A stretch of DNA of 5,688 bases from the NCBI GenBank assembly GCA_964517355.1, contig CAZFCK010000274.1, positions 1-5,688 of the forward strand. Direction: 5' to 3'. Shown here one piece after another: positions 5,684 to 5,688 of the stretch (within the stretch, counting starts at the first letter, position 1; the number at the start of each line of letters is the position of its first letter). The position numbers were made by a program, and so were the translations under genes. This stretch comes from CAZFCK01 sp964517355. Its GTDB lineage: Bacteria; Desulfobacterota; Desulfovibrionia; Desulfovibrionales; Desulfovibrionaceae. The notes under the pieces are model-generated. The model saw only the letters and a list, made by a program, of their open reading frames with translations. It ran no database searches and was not told where the DNA came from.

Positions 5684-5688
5684 TCGCA

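Larger units (their letters stand above)
5278..5688. other. Non-coding flank and leader upstream of the operon
   Basis: This stretch of about 410 nt has no supportable gene on either strand. From the operon outward it holds the gltB ribosome-binding site, a leader with a 7-bp hairpin (5303-5340), the candidate promoter (5469-5496), an imperfect inverted repeat (5528-5569) and two related hairpins (5589-5614 and 5650-5683). A 51-codon open frame at 5460-5305 on the minus strand has no ribosome-binding site and is not called. No regulator-binding site could be identified by eye. Confidence 0.7.

Overview
The window holds one compact five-gene operon, all on the minus strand, that appears to encode a split ('archaeal-type') glutamate synthase together with its own electron-input proteins. 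The G+C-rich sequence, the protein types and the repeated hairpins in the flank resemble a sulfate-reducing Desulfovibrio-like bacterium (Desulfovibrionaceae). That assignment is a judgement from general familiarity, not a database match.

Layout in transcription order, from right to left: (1) 5688-5278 is a non-coding flank. It carries two related hairpin repeats, an imperfect 18-bp inverted repeat, a candidate sigma70 promoter (TTGACA-16-GATAAC near 5496-5469) and a leader of about 180 nt. (2) 5277-3754 is the FMN/Fe-S glutamate synthase domain protein, with an N-terminal two-cluster ferredoxin domain. (3) 3748-3263 is a polyferredoxin with four [4Fe-4S] motifs (HycB/CooF/DmsB type). (4) 3260-1980 is a FAD-dependent NAD(P)H oxidoreductase of the NirB / ferredoxin-reductase type. 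(5) 1917-823 is a class II glutamine amidotransferase with the GltB N-terminal-domain signature. (6) 822-52 is the GXGXG-domain protein, equivalent to the C-terminal domain of GltB. (7) 1-54 contains a 26-nt-period tandem repeat that begins exactly at the last stop codon and is related to the inverted repeat upstream of the operon.

How the genes work together (inference from family knowledge): the amidotransferase releases ammonia from glutamine. The FMN protein adds it to 2-oxoglutarate and reduces the resulting imine. The GXGXG protein supplies the structural beta-helix that is fused to the same polypeptide in ordinary bacterial GltB. The flavoprotein and polyferredoxin probably carry electrons from NAD(P)H, or exchange them with a ferredoxin pool, to the FMN and Fe-S centres, replacing the usual GltD subunit. 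Genes are separated by 0-5 nt except for about 62 nt before the amidotransferase, so co-transcription and stoichiometric assembly are likely.

Start sites needed care. The two upstream genes most likely start at TTG (5277) and GTG (3748), because the longer in-frame GTG starts fall inside the Shine-Dalgarno sequence itself. The operon is essentially a known type of system. The less ordinary points are the electron-transfer module, an extra cysteine in the FMN-domain Fe-S motif, an NADPH-like dinucleotide motif in the flavoprotein, and the repeat family that brackets the operon.
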